NCBI RefSeq assembly: GCF_000188035.1 | Contig: NZ_AEUY02000005.1 | Span: forward strand, 1,736,001-1,800,000 | Direction of reading: 5' to 3' | DNA from: Streptococcus pseudoporcinus LQ 940-04 | GTDB lineage: Bacteria > Bacillota > Bacilli > Lactobacillales > Streptococcaceae | DNA: 64,000 bases | Part shown: one piece after another, positions 47,206-55,360 of the stretch | How positions within the stretch are numbered: position 1 is the first letter of the stretch | Layout of the letters: every line of letters begins with the position of its first letter | Made by a program: the position numbers and the translations under genes | The notes under the pieces: model-generated | Databases searched by the model: none | Told to the model about the DNA's origin: nothing | Seen by the model: only the letters and a program-made list of their open reading frames with translations

Positions 47206-48699
47206 ATGCTACAGTTAGACAAAGTAAATCTGACTCATACCAAAGACCTTTCCCCTCTCCTTAGAGACTTATCACTGACTGTCAATAATGGTGACAAAGT
47301 AGCCATCATTGGCGAAGAGGGGACAGGAAAATCTACCCTTCTCCAAGCCATCTTTCACACTGAAAAATTACCTGATTATGTTAATATGAGCGGGCTCATC
47401 AAGCATGATTTCACAAAAGTGATCTACCTGCCACAAGCATTAAATCAAGCCACCTTAACTAAATCCTTAAATGCATTTTTGTATGATGAAAAGGATCTCT
47501 CTTTTCTAGACTTTAATCTTTTCTTCCAATTGGCCCACTTTTGCCAACTGGATTTGGATTTTATAGATAAAGAAGGCCTTCAACTGAAAGATCTATCGGG
47601 TGGGGAGCGCCTTAAGCTACAAGTTATCAAAGCTTTAGCCCTCAACCCTGATTTACTCTTATTGGATGAACCTTCTAGTGACTTGGATTTAGAGTCCATC
47701 GTCTGGCTAGAAAAAATAATTCAGGATAGTCCTCAAACCATTCTCTTTATTTCCCATGATGAGAGTTTTTTGACTGCCTGTGCTACTGCTATTTTACATC
47801 TTGAATTAACCCAAAAACGTCGGAAATCAAAATGGACTTTCTTCAAAGGTTCTTACCCAGATTATAAGTCCCATAGACAAAATCAGTATCAAAAACAGTT
47901 ACAAATTGCCACTAAAGCGCGTAGCGATTTCCAAAAGAAAAAAGCTAAGCAAGAAAGAATTCAAGACAGTCTCCATCATCGGCTAAATCATACAAAGGAT
48001 TCAACAGCGGGTCGGCTACTAGCCAAAAAGATGAAGGCCATTAAGTCTCAAGAACGAAAGTTAGACATTACTAAAAACCAACTGGAAGAGTTTCCTGATG
48101 AGTTAGAAAAGATTGCCATTTTCTTTTCTGATAGTGTTCCCCTACCGAAAAACAAGATTATCCTCCATTGGTAAGATTGCATCTTAGCGACTGGGCAAAA
48201 AGTTAACCTCCTACTTCGAGGTCAAGACAAACTCGTTATCACGGGCAAAAATGGCGTGGGGAAAAGTCGTCTGTTGACAAAAATCATTACCGAGTTAGAA
48301 GGCAACTCCTCTTTTCGAGTTGGCTATATGCCACAACATTATGACGAGCATTTAGCAGAAAAGGAAAAAGTCCTTGACTTCCTTTCGCCGCAAGATCCAG
48401 AAAAAGCTAGATCTCTGCTGGCTAGCTTACAACTAACACGACAGGAAATAGAACATGATATCCGTCACCTTTCGGGTGGGCAAAAAGCTAAACTGTTTTT
48501 AGCCAAAATGGTTTTAGATAGGTGCAACATTTTAGTTTTAGATGAGCCGACCAGACACTTTTCTCCTACAAGTCAACCCTTAGTACGAGAATTCTTAGCT
48601 GGTTTTCCAGGAGCAATCATTAGTGTTTCACATGATCGTCAGTTCATAGCTGAACCCTACTTGAAAAAGTATCAGTTAGATGAGAAATTCCTCCTTTAA
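47206..48699 (+). pseudogene. ABC-F ATPase (ribosome-protection type) interrupted by an in-frame stop
   Basis: Two frames in the same register encode one ABC-F protein of 497 codons, about the size of Lsa-type antibiotic resistance ABC-F proteins. Domain 1 has Walker A GEEGTGKST, signature LSGGERLKL and Walker B LLLLDEPSSDLD. A charged linker follows (residues about 225-290). Codon 323 is TAA (48172-48174). After it the frame continues with Walker A GKNGVGKS, signature LSGGQKAKL and the unusual Walker B LVLDEPTRHFSPTS. No frame change is needed, so one substitution explains the break. The downstream fragment could restart at GTG 48256, but that lies inside Walker A, so it should be inactive. 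Subfamily and drug range cannot be assigned. Confidence 0.82.
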
Positions 48700-48705
48700 A
48701 GACCA

Positions 48706-48734
48706 TTGACAGGAACTATAAGCTATGATTGAAT
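48706..48734 (+). promoter_or_regulatory. pnuC promoter, possibly giving a leaderless mRNA
   Basis: TTGACA (48706-48711), a 17-bp spacer and TTGAAT (48729-48734) with TGA upstream. Counting +1 as seven bases past the -10 puts transcription start on base 48741, the A of an ATG. Confidence 0.55.
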
Positions 48735-48740
48735 AATACT

Positions 48741-49460
48741 ATGGCATTATTCAAATACTTCACCAAGCTGGAATGGTTGATTTGGTTATTTTCCATGACA
48801 AGCATTATATCTTCCTATATTTTCTTTAATCAAGCTAACCTTTTGGCTTTAGCTGCTTCATTGATAGGAGCTACCTCACTGATTTTTTCAGCTAAGGCAA
48901 ATCCTTTAGGACAGGGTCTGATTATCATCTTTTCCGTTATCTATGCCTATCTCTCACTGAGAAATCACTACTATGGTGAGGTTCTAACCTATTTTCTTTT
49001 GACCCTTCCTATGGCAATTTTTGCTTTGTTCTCATGGCTAAGTCATCCTTTTGAAGGCAAAAAATCACAAGTACTGATTAGCCGTCTAAAGGTTAAAGAT
49101 ATCTATATTTTAGCTTTTTTCACTTTTCTTGTAACCATTGTCTTTTACTTTATTTTAGATATTTTTCATACTTCCTTTTTATTAGTAGCTACTCTTTCCA
49201 TCGCAACTTCTTTTGTCGCAACTTTTCTATCTTATAAAAGAAGTCCCTTCTATGCTTTATTTTTTGCTTTAAATGATGTGGTCTTAATCTTACTTTGGCT
49301 TCTAGAAGTAGACGCTGATCCTAGTCATTATTCTATCGCTATCTGTTTTATCATTTTTTTGATTAATGATATCTATACTTTTTTTAACTGGGTTAAGCTT
49401 CAAAAAGGCCAAGAACTGACACTAAAAAAGAGGCTGGAACAAAAAGATCTTAATTTTTGA
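48741..49460 (+). CDS. pnuC: PnuC family nicotinamide riboside/mononucleotide transporter
   Basis: A polytopic membrane protein, 239 aa from ATG 48741 (243 from TTG 48729), with seven hydrophobic segments. The PnuC pattern is visible: LLALAASLIGATSLIFSAKA, then LRNHYYGEVLTYFLLTLP, and a C-terminal NDIYTFFNWV. It facilitates uptake of the NAD precursor nicotinamide riboside. ATG 48741 has no ribosome site; AGGAA is 10 nt before an out-of-frame ATG (48725) that stops after three codons. The start is therefore uncertain, and the promoter position suggests a leaderless message. Confidence 0.85.
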   Translation: MALFKYFTKLEWLIWLFSMTSIISSYIFFNQANLLALAASLIGATSLIFSAKANPLGQGLIIIFSVIYAYLSLRNHYYGEVLTYFLLTLPMAIFALFSWLSHPFEGKKSQVLISRLKVKDIYILAFFTFLVTIVFYFILDIFHTSFLLVATLSIATSFVATFLSYKRSPFYALFFALNDVVLILLWLLEVDADPSHYSIAICFIIFLINDIYTFFNWVKLQKGQELTLKKRLEQKDLNF

Positions 49461-49588
49461 GACTCCCCGCCATCAATTTTTCCAAGTGATAAATAAAATC
49501 CAAAAAGCGAACAAAACTCGTTTTCTGATACTCAGAATACTGTCTTGTTCGCTTTTTATATTTGAGCTTAGACTTTTGTCTTAGTCTC
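49461..49588. repeat. Intergenic repeat, copy 1
   Basis: A 128-bp element with terminal GAGACT/AGTCTC. Left flank L (49470-49501), a hairpin with perfect 13-bp arms AAAAAGCGAACAA (49502-49514) and TTGTTCGCTTTTT (49545-49557) enclosing TTCTGA-TAC-TCAGAA, and right flank R (49558-49588). Copies 2 and 3 are at 53767 and 55271. It begins right after the pnuC stop and likely acts as its terminator. Confidence 0.85.
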
Positions 49589-49875
49589 TTCTTTTTTGTT
49601 CAGTTTTTCTCGTTCTAGTCTGAGACGTCTATTTGGATTTAGCATATTAAAGAGTTCCTCTAACTTTTCTGCATTCCAAACATCCGCAGCTGAAACAAAA
49701 TTACCATCTTTATCTTTAAAAGATATCGGTTTGTCACCCATTAGAACCCCCGTCCCATAAATAACATTATCGCTTGTATCACTGTAACTTTTAAATTATT
49801 GTCAACAGAAATAGACACATAACCTTTAGTAAAAGTTGTCAGAGCATCTATAGCATAGCTATCTAGTCTGTGCAA
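49568..49875 (-). pseudogene. Small conserved protein gene after obgE, frameshifted
   Basis: On the minus strand, directly after obgE, one frame reads RLDSYAIDALTTFTKGY then VSISVDNNLKVTV. A shift near 49785 moves to a second frame SDTSDNVIYGTGVL that joins MGDKPISFKDKDGNFVSAAD, then VWNAEKLEELFNMLNPNRR and a charged tail. Together they make one plausible protein of about 100 aa. The second part alone can start at ATG 49741 (57 aa, stop at 49568) behind a poor GGGGG site. Its last seven codons and stop lie inside repeat copy 1. I do not know the function. The join is my inference. Confidence 0.6.
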
Positions 49876-49877
49876 CT

Positions 49878-51191
49878 TTAATCCACAAATTCAAACTCAA
49901 AATGACCAATTCGCACGATGTCTCCATCTTTTGCACCTCGCTCACGTAAAGCTTCGTCTACGCCCATTCCGCGTAATTGACGTGCAAATTTCATGATTGA
50001 TTCATCCCTTTCCATGTTAGTCATCACAAAGAGACGTTCTAGTTTTTCACCTGAAAGTACCCAGGAAGCATCATCATCACGGCTAATTTCAAAATCCTTT
50101 TCTTCGCCATCAAAACCATAATAAACTTCTTCATCTTGAAAATCACTGTCATCATAAAGTAAGAATTCATCTGTTTTAGCTAAGAGCTCTGCTGTGGCAT
50201 CCATTAAGTTATCTAACCCTTGCTTTGCAAGAGTGGAGACTGGAAATATTTTAGGAAGCTCATCAAATTCATCATAATTTGCAGCTAATTTTTCTTTAAA
50301 TGTCTTTAAATTTTCCTCAGCTTCTGGCATATCCATTTTATTAGCAACAATAATTTGTGGACGCTCCAACAATCTTAAGTTATAGGTTTCTAGCTCATTA
50401 TTGATAGAAAGATAATCTTCATAAGGATCTCGACCTTCTGAGGCTGACATGTCAATAACATGTAAAATAACCCGTGTTCGTTCAATATGACGAAGGAACT
50501 GGGTTCCTAACCCTACACCTTGACTAGCTCCTTCAATAAGACCTGGAAGGTCTGCCATAGCAAAACTATCTCCGGATTTAGTTCGTACCATTCCTAGGTT
50601 AGGAACGATTGTGGTAAAATGATAGGCACCAATTTTAGGTTTAGCTGCTGACACTACGCTTAATAATGTGGATTTACCTACAGAGGGAAATCCAACTAAA
50701 CCAACATCAGCTAAAATCTTCAACTCTAATTCTAGGTCGCGCTCTTCACCAGGCTCACCATTTTCAGCAATCTCTGGAGCGGGGTTTCGAGGAGTAGCAA
50801 AACGGATATTCCCACGTCCGCCACGTCCGCCATGGGCCACGATATATTCTTGACCATTTTCCACTAAATCTGTGATAATTTTTCCAGTTTCAGCATCTTT
50901 AACTGTTGTTCCTTGAGGTACTGGCACGATAAGATCCTCAGACCCTCTACCGTGCATGCCTTTGGTCATGCCTTTTTCACCAGCTTTAGCTTTAAATTTC
51001 CGATTATAACGGAAATCCATCAGTGTTCTTAGGCCTTCGTCAACTTTAAAGATGACCGAGCCACCTTTACCTCCGTCGCCACCCCAAGGACCACCATTAG
51101 GAACATACTTTTCCCGTCTAAATGCAACCATCCCATCACCACCGCGACCAGCATGAACGCTAATCTTAGCAGTATCTAAAAACATACTCAT
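49878..51191 (-). CDS. obgE: GTPase ObgE/CgtA
   Basis: Essential GTPase in 50S ribosome assembly and stress control. The 437-aa protein has the glycine-rich Obg fold (1-158, [20 protein letters not shown]), the G domain with G1 GFPSVGKST and G3 [14 protein letters not shown], and the C-terminal OCT domain. Two ATGs compete: 51191 with only 1-2 nt after AAGGA, and 51185 with 7 nt; the first is the usual annotation, the second has better spacing. A small frameshifted gene follows. Confidence 0.96.
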   Translation of the reverse strand: MSMFLDTAKISVHAGRGGDGMVAFRREKYVPNGGPWGGDGGKGGSVIFKVDEGLRTLMDFRYNRKFKAKAGEKGMTKGMHGRGSEDLIVPVPQGTTVKDAETGKIITDLVENGQEYIVAHGGRGGRGNIRFATPRNPAPEIAENGEPGEERDLELELKILADVGLVGFPSVGKSTLLSVVSAAKPKIGAYHFTTIVPNLGMVRTKSGDSFAMADLPGLIEGASQGVGLGTQFLRHIERTRVILHVIDMSASEGRDPYEDYLSINNELETYNLRLLERPQIIVANKMDMPEAEENLKTFKEKLAANYDEFDELPKIFPVSTLAKQGLDNLMDATAELLAKTDEFLLYDDSDFQDEEVYYGFDGEEKDFEISRDDDASWVLSGEKLERLFVMTNMERDESIMKFARQLRGMGVDEALRERGAKDGDIVRIGHFEFEFVD

Positions 51192-51217
51192 ATCCTTCTC
51201 TTACTTTCCCTTATTTT

Positions 51218-51243
51218 AAAAAAACGCCTGTTGGCGTTTTTTT
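51218..51243. terminator. Bidirectional terminator after the DUF4044 gene
   Basis: AAAAAAACGCC-TGTT-GGCGTTTTTTT, a perfect 11-bp stem with loop TGTT. On the minus strand it directly follows and partly overlaps the DUF4044 stop codon, so obgE needs its own promoter or read-through. Confidence 0.88.
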
Positions 51244-51370
51244 ACATCAATACTGATAGCGCACCTGCAATAAGGCCACCAACAGTTACAAGAACCATTA
51301 ATATAACAACAAACATTGTGATTTTTTCAAAGGTTGTTTTTTTTCTAGGTCCATTTTCTCCAAATGCCAC
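51242..51370 (-). CDS. DUF4044 family small membrane protein
   Basis: A 42-aa protein starting at GTG 51370 with GAGG 7 nt upstream. The N-terminus AFGENGPRKKTTFEKITMFV is basic and is followed by one membrane helix (about 19-40, VVILMVLVTVGGLIAGALSV). This layout and length match DUF4044, a streptococcal/Firmicutes family of unknown role. It lies 50 nt upstream of obgE, separated by a terminator. Confidence 0.85.
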   Translation of the reverse strand: MAFGENGPRKKTTFEKITMFVVILMVLVTVGGLIAGALSVLM

Positions 51371-51478
51371 TTTGCTACCTCAACTAATAGATTTTTCTTT
51401 CTATTATCTTAACACGAAACTGAGCAATTAGCAAATAGCAAGTTACTAGCTGATTTCCTTTCAAGAAGGCGCTTCATC

Positions 51479-51507
51479 TTGAGCTTTTAGGTCTTTTATG
51501 CTAGAGT
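51479..51507 (+). promoter_or_regulatory. pepS promoter
   Basis: TTGAGC (51479-51484), a 17-bp spacer and TAGAGT (51502-51507) with TGC upstream (extended -10). Confidence 0.65.
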
Positions 51508-51539
51508 AGATTTACCATAATTAAAAAAAGGGGTCATCC

Positions 51540-52781
51540 ATGGTTTTACCAAATTTCAAAGAAAATTTAGAAAAATATGCTAATCTTTTAATCACAAAAG
51601 GGGTTAATATTCAAAAAGGTCATACACTAATCATCGCCATCGCTGTCGAGCATCATTATTTAGCTTCATTATTAACAGAAAAAGCCTACCAAGCTGGTGC
51701 AGCTGAAGTTGTTGTTGATTACATTGACGATAAGATTGCACGACAACGTCTCTTACATGCTGATTATGAGCGCTTGGTTAATGTCCCAGACTACTTAGTC
51801 GAAAAATCAAACTACTTTTTAGAAAAAAATGCCAGTCGTCTCTTTGTTCGTTCATCTGATCCTAATGCCTTTGCAGGAGTTGATTCTAAAAGACTATCCG
51901 AAGCTACCAAGGCTACTGCAATTGCCCTTGAAAAACAACGTGCAGCTTCGCAAGCAAATAAATTTTCTTGGAATCTTGTAGCAGCTTCAAGCCCAGAGTG
52001 GGCTGCCATGGTATTCCCAGATCTTGCTACGGAAGAAGAGCAAGTTGATGCTTTGTGGGATGCTATTTTCAAGATGAATCGTATTTATGAAGAAGACCCT
52101 ATTAAAGCTTGGGATGATCATCAAGCTAAACTGGAAGCAAAAGCAAAACTTTTGAATGATTACCAATTTGATGCCCTCCATTACACGGCCCCTGGAACTG
52201 ATTTAACTCTAGGCATGCCTGAAAACCACTTATGGGAAGCGGCTGGTAGCAAGAATGCCCAAGGGGAAGAATTCATTGCTAATATGCCAACTGAAGAGGT
52301 CTTTACGGCTCCTGATTATCGCAGAGCTGATGGCTATGTCTCTTCAACGAAACCGCTTAGTTATGCTGGAGTTGTCATTGAAGGAATGACCTTTACCTTT
52401 AAAGATGGTCAAATTACAGAAGTAACCGCCCAAAAAGGGGAAGAAACTATTAAACGATTAGTTGAAGAAAACGATGGTGCTCGTTCTTTAGGTGAAGTTG
52501 CGCTTGTCCCTCATAAAACACCAATTTCACTTTCTGGTTTAACTTTCTTTAATACGCTCTTTGATGAAAATGCTTCAAATCACTTGGCTATAGGTGCTGC
52601 TTATGCTTTTAGCTTAAAAGGGGGAACAGAAATGTCTCAGGAAGAATTAAAGGCTGCTGGGCTAAACCGTTCAACTGCACATGTTGATTTCATGATTGGA
52701 TCAGATAAAATGGATATTGATGGCATCACAAAAGATGGTCAAGTAGTCCCTATTTTCCGAGGTGGAGAATGGGCTATCTAA
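51540..52781 (+). CDS. pepS: Aminopeptidase PepS (M29 family)
   Basis: Cytoplasmic metallo-aminopeptidase that removes N-terminal residues from peptides. The 413-aa protein has M29 features: RSSDPNAFAGVD, TAPGTDLTLGMPENHLWEAA, the metal-binding NMPTEEVFTAPDYRRADG and, near the C-terminus, HVDFMIGSDKMDIDG. AAGGGG is 6 nt before the ATG. It has its own promoter and terminator, so it is a single-gene unit. Confidence 0.94.
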   Translation: MVLPNFKENLEKYANLLITKGVNIQKGHTLIIAIAVEHHYLASLLTEKAYQAGAAEVVVDYIDDKIARQRLLHADYERLVNVPDYLVEKSNYFLEKNASRLFVRSSDPNAFAGVDSKRLSEATKATAIALEKQRAASQANKFSWNLVAASSPEWAAMVFPDLATEEEQVDALWDAIFKMNRIYEEDPIKAWDDHQAKLEAKAKLLNDYQFDALHYTAPGTDLTLGMPENHLWEAAGSKNAQGEEFIANMPTEEVFTAPDYRRADGYVSSTKPLSYAGVVIEGMTFTFKDGQITEVTAQKGEETIKRLVEENDGARSLGEVALVPHKTPISLSGLTFFNTLFDENASNHLAIGAAYAFSLKGGTEMSQEELKAAGLNRSTAHVDFMIGSDKMDIDGITKDGQVVPIFRGGEWAI

Positions 52782-52790
52782 ACTAAAGAG

Positions 52791-52817
52791 AAAGCTAGCT
52801 TGTCACTAGCTTTTTTT
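52791..52817 (+). terminator. pepS terminator
   Basis: AAAGCTAG (52791-52798) pairs with CTAGCTTT (52806-52813) and is followed by T residues. Confidence 0.8.
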
Positions 52818-52835
52818 ATTTATTAGACTTATAAT

Positions 52836-53759
52836 ATGCTTATGTATTATGATATTTCAGAAAAATTAAAAGCAACAACCTTTGAAAGCTGTCAGCAAAG
52901 CAGAAATCCTTTTGTTGCAGTTATCAAACCTACCGAGTGGCAAAGCTTGCAAGATGCCTTACAAATGGGTATTGATATGGACTTTGACTTTACTAGCGCT
53001 AAGTCAACTAAGGCAGAAGTTAACCTAGATTCGCTTACAGGGACCTTCAAAATCCCTAAACGTGAGGATTTACTCAATGCATCCATTGATTTTTCCTTTG
53101 CGCTTGATGAGCGAGGGGTTGTCTTCATTGATCAGCATCATGATGTTGAGCATCTGATTAAAAAAATTCAAAAAAGTAAGAAGTGGAAAAATCCCAGTTT
53201 AGAGCGCTTTCTCTATGATTTTTTAGAAACTATTATCAAAGGAGATAGTGAGATACTGGAATCTTACGACAAATACCTTGATAATTTAGAGGAAGCCATT
53301 CTTGATGGGAAAAACCAATACCATGAATCAGAGCTCAATAGTTTAAGACGTAAACTGACCAAATTGAATCTACACTATAGTCAGCTTCTTGATTTAACTC
53401 AAGAATTCGCTGAAAATGAAAACAATTTTTTCCAAGAAGAAAACTTACGCTTTTTCCATCTTTTTTCTGCCCGTGTTACACGATTACAATCAACTGTTTT
53501 AACCTTAAGAGAGACCATCATCCAAATTAGAGAAATGGCCAAATCCCAATTAGAAATGCGCCAAAATAAAAATATGGCTGTTCTCACGACTGTTACTACC
53601 TGTTGCATGCCCTTAACCATCCTAGTTGGTTGGTATGGTATGAATTTTAAATATATGCCGGAATTAGCAAGCCCTTTAGGTTATCCATTAGTTATTATTT
53701 TTGCTGTAACCATATTTATCGCAGCAATTCTCTATTCAAAATTCAAAAAATGGCTATAA
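52836..53759 (+). CDS. corA: CorA-like Mg2+ transporter
   Basis: A 307-aa (or 305-aa from the second ATG at 52842) cytoplasmic domain plus two C-terminal membrane helices (about 248-267 and 283-302), with the CorA pore motif YGMN (GMN at 268-270) between them. A long helical region (about 125-245) carries the pentamer stalk. No ribosome site precedes either ATG; a TATAAT (52830-52835) ends just before the first, placing +1 at the second ATG. It lies between pepS and repeat copy 2. Confidence 0.88.
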   Translation: MLMYYDISEKLKATTFESCQQSRNPFVAVIKPTEWQSLQDALQMGIDMDFDFTSAKSTKAEVNLDSLTGTFKIPKREDLLNASIDFSFALDERGVVFIDQHHDVEHLIKKIQKSKKWKNPSLERFLYDFLETIIKGDSEILESYDKYLDNLEEAILDGKNQYHESELNSLRRKLTKLNLHYSQLLDLTQEFAENENNFFQEENLRFFHLFSARVTRLQSTVLTLRETIIQIREMAKSQLEMRQNKNMAVLTTVTTCCMPLTILVGWYGMNFKYMPELASPLGYPLVIIFAVTIFIAAILYSKFKKWL

Positions 53760-53766
53760 AAGCATC

Positions 53767-53878
53767 TAAGACAATGTCTAAGCGCAAAAATAAAAAGCGA
53801 ACAAAACTCGTTTTCTGATACTCAGAATGCGATCTTGTTCGCTTTTAAGATTTTATTTATCACTTGGAAAAATTGATG
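53767..53878. repeat. Intergenic repeat, copy 2 (flanks inverted relative to copy 1)
   Basis: Same family as 49461-49588. The left flank is the reverse complement of copy 1's right flank, and the right flank (TTTATTTATCACTTGGAAAA) is the reverse complement of copy 1's left flank. The core between the 12-13 bp arms (53792-53804 and 53835-53846) reads in the same direction as copy 1 (ACTCGTTTTCTGATACTCAG), so core and flanks have opposite relative orientation in the two copies. It sits 7 nt after corA and likely ends its transcript. Confidence 0.85.
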
Positions 53879-53897
53879 ACAAATTATCTTAAAGGGT

Positions 53898-53926
53898 AGC
53901 CTCTGTTTATCCCAGGCTCATTTTTT
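53898..53926 (+). terminator. Possible second terminator after corA
   Basis: AGCCT (53898-53902) and AGGCT (53914-53918), short stem, followed by six T. On the minus strand the sequence resembles the GAGGCTGGGA-type start of streptococcal intergenic repeats. Confidence 0.4.
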
Positions 53927-53937
53927 AATGATCAGGT

Positions 53938-54657
53938 TCAAGGTAAATTTAGGAGGGCTTCAATTTCACTCTTCTCTAGCTTTCTAAATGCGCCAAGATC
54001 AAGAGTAGAATCAAGTTGTAAAGGTCCCATTTCAAGGCGCTGAAGGTCTCTCACTTCCTTACCACAAGCTAATACCATACGTTTAACCTGATGAAATTTT
54101 CCTTCTTTAATAACGATTTTAACACGTGACTGAAACTTGTCACGATCACTTGCTAAAATCTCCAAAACTGCTGGCTGGCACTGATGATCTGATAATTGGA
54201 TGCCTTTTTCGAAAGCCTCAATATCTTGACTAGTCATTAAACCATCAACTTCTGCCACATAAACTTTATTGACATGTTTCTTAGGGGAAAGGAGACGGTG
54301 GGCCAAGTCACCATTATTTGTCAATAGTAACAACCCATGTGTATCTTTATCTAAACGTCCTACTGGAAAAACTGCTTTTTGCTTTGCTGTCGCATCTAAT
54401 AAGTCTAAGACTGTTTGGTGAACCTTATCTTGAGTAGCTGAGACAACACCTTTAGGTTTATTAAGCATATAATAGACAAACTCTTCGTATAAAACTTCTT
54501 GCCCCTCAACCTCCACTCGGTCAAGGTTTGGATTAATCTGCTTTTTAGCTTGAGACTCATTTTTACCATTAACACAGACCTTCTTTGTTTTGAGCAAGTT
54601 TTTTACCTGACTACGGCTTCCAAAACCAGCTTCGGCTAAAAATTTATCTAATCTCAT
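53938..54657 (-). CDS. rsuA: 16S rRNA pseudouridine(516) synthase
   Basis: Isomerises a uridine in 16S rRNA. The 239-aa protein has an N-terminal S4 domain (MRLDKFLAEAGFGSRSQVKN) and the RsuA catalytic motif GRLDKDTHGLLLLT with its aspartate, followed by HQVKRMVLACG. GGAG lies 6 nt before the ATG at 54657; the 22 residues of the longer frame are not family-like. The RsuA rather than RluB assignment is by length and motif. Confidence 0.88.
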   Translation of the reverse strand: MRLDKFLAEAGFGSRSQVKNLLKTKKVCVNGKNESQAKKQINPNLDRVEVEGQEVLYEEFVYYMLNKPKGVVSATQDKVHQTVLDLLDATAKQKAVFPVGRLDKDTHGLLLLTNNGDLAHRLLSPKKHVNKVYVAEVDGLMTSQDIEAFEKGIQLSDHQCQPAVLEILASDRDKFQSRVKIVIKEGKFHQVKRMVLACGKEVRDLQRLEMGPLQLDSTLDLGAFRKLEKSEIEALLNLP

Positions 54658-54908
54658 TATCATCTCCTGACTTGCATAAGTAAGACCTCCATACACCCAA
54701 GTTAATAGACTGGCTAACAGCAAATGTCCTATATTATTTTTTCTAATCCTTAGAAAGGGGGTCTAGGTCATCTGCTATTGCTCCTTTATCTTTAACTACC
54801 TAAGCGTTCTAAGCTCCTACTAAGCTTTTTTATTAGTATAGCATATAACTGGTTTTCAGCAGACTTAAAGGGTTTAAAGTATTATAATAAAATAAAAAGG
54901 AGGTTACA

Positions 54909-55271
54909 ATGGCTATCTATTCCAAAGTGTATGAAACAAGTACTGAACATTCAGCTAAATATATTGGCTCTGGGGAACTTGAGGTCCTTTCGACACCAAG
55001 TCTCGTTGGCTTTTTAGAAAATGCTGCCTGTCTCTTAGCTAAAGAAAAGATTCAGAATGACCTATTGACAACTGTCGGAGCAAAAATGACTATTGATCAT
55101 TTAAAAGCAAGTAAAATTGGTAATTCTATCACTGTCATCATAACTGAGGTCACTAATCAAGGACGCAAATATGATTTTCAACTAGAAGCTTTTGTTGGTA
55201 AAGAATTAATTGCCAAAGCTTCTCATACCAGAGTTTGTGTCAATAAAGAAACATTTCTTGAAAAATTATAA
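54909..55271 (+). CDS. FlK-like hot-dog thioesterase family protein
   Basis: A 120-aa single hot-dog domain protein. The pattern STPSLVGFLENAACLLAKE (about 28-46) with a later HLKASKIG and GRKYDFQLEAFVG resembles fluoroacetyl-CoA thioesterase-like (FlK) proteins, which hydrolyse short acyl-CoAs; the real substrate is unknown. AAGGAGG is well placed before the ATG. TATAAT lies 25 bp upstream with a poor -35. Repeat copy 3 follows as terminator. Confidence 0.75.
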   Translation: MAIYSKVYETSTEHSAKYIGSGELEVLSTPSLVGFLENAACLLAKEKIQNDLLTTVGAKMTIDHLKASKIGNSITVIITEVTNQGRKYDFQLEAFVGKELIAKASHTRVCVNKETFLEKL

Positions 55272-55352
55272 GAGGCTGAGACAAAAGTCTAAGCTCAAAG
55301 ATAAAAAGTGATGATAACAAAACTTAACATCTTTTTGTCCCAAACTTTTTTA
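55271..55352. repeat. Intergenic repeat, copy 3 (divergent core)
   Basis: AGAGGCTGAGACAAAAGTCT then AAGCTCAAAGATAAAAAG matches the R flank of copy 1 (as reverse complement). The core differs: AAAAAG-TG-ATG pairs with CATCTTTTT. The outer GACAAAA pairs with TTTTGTC. It lies between the convergent thioesterase and MFS genes and would terminate both. Confidence 0.7.
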
Positions 55353-55360
55353 GCTTATCC

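Noticed and set aside
54658..54908. Possible gene or operator in the rsuA-thioesterase spacer
   Set aside because: Only a weak AAGCT/AGCTT hairpin with T run and a TATAAT for the next gene are seen; no supported ORF.
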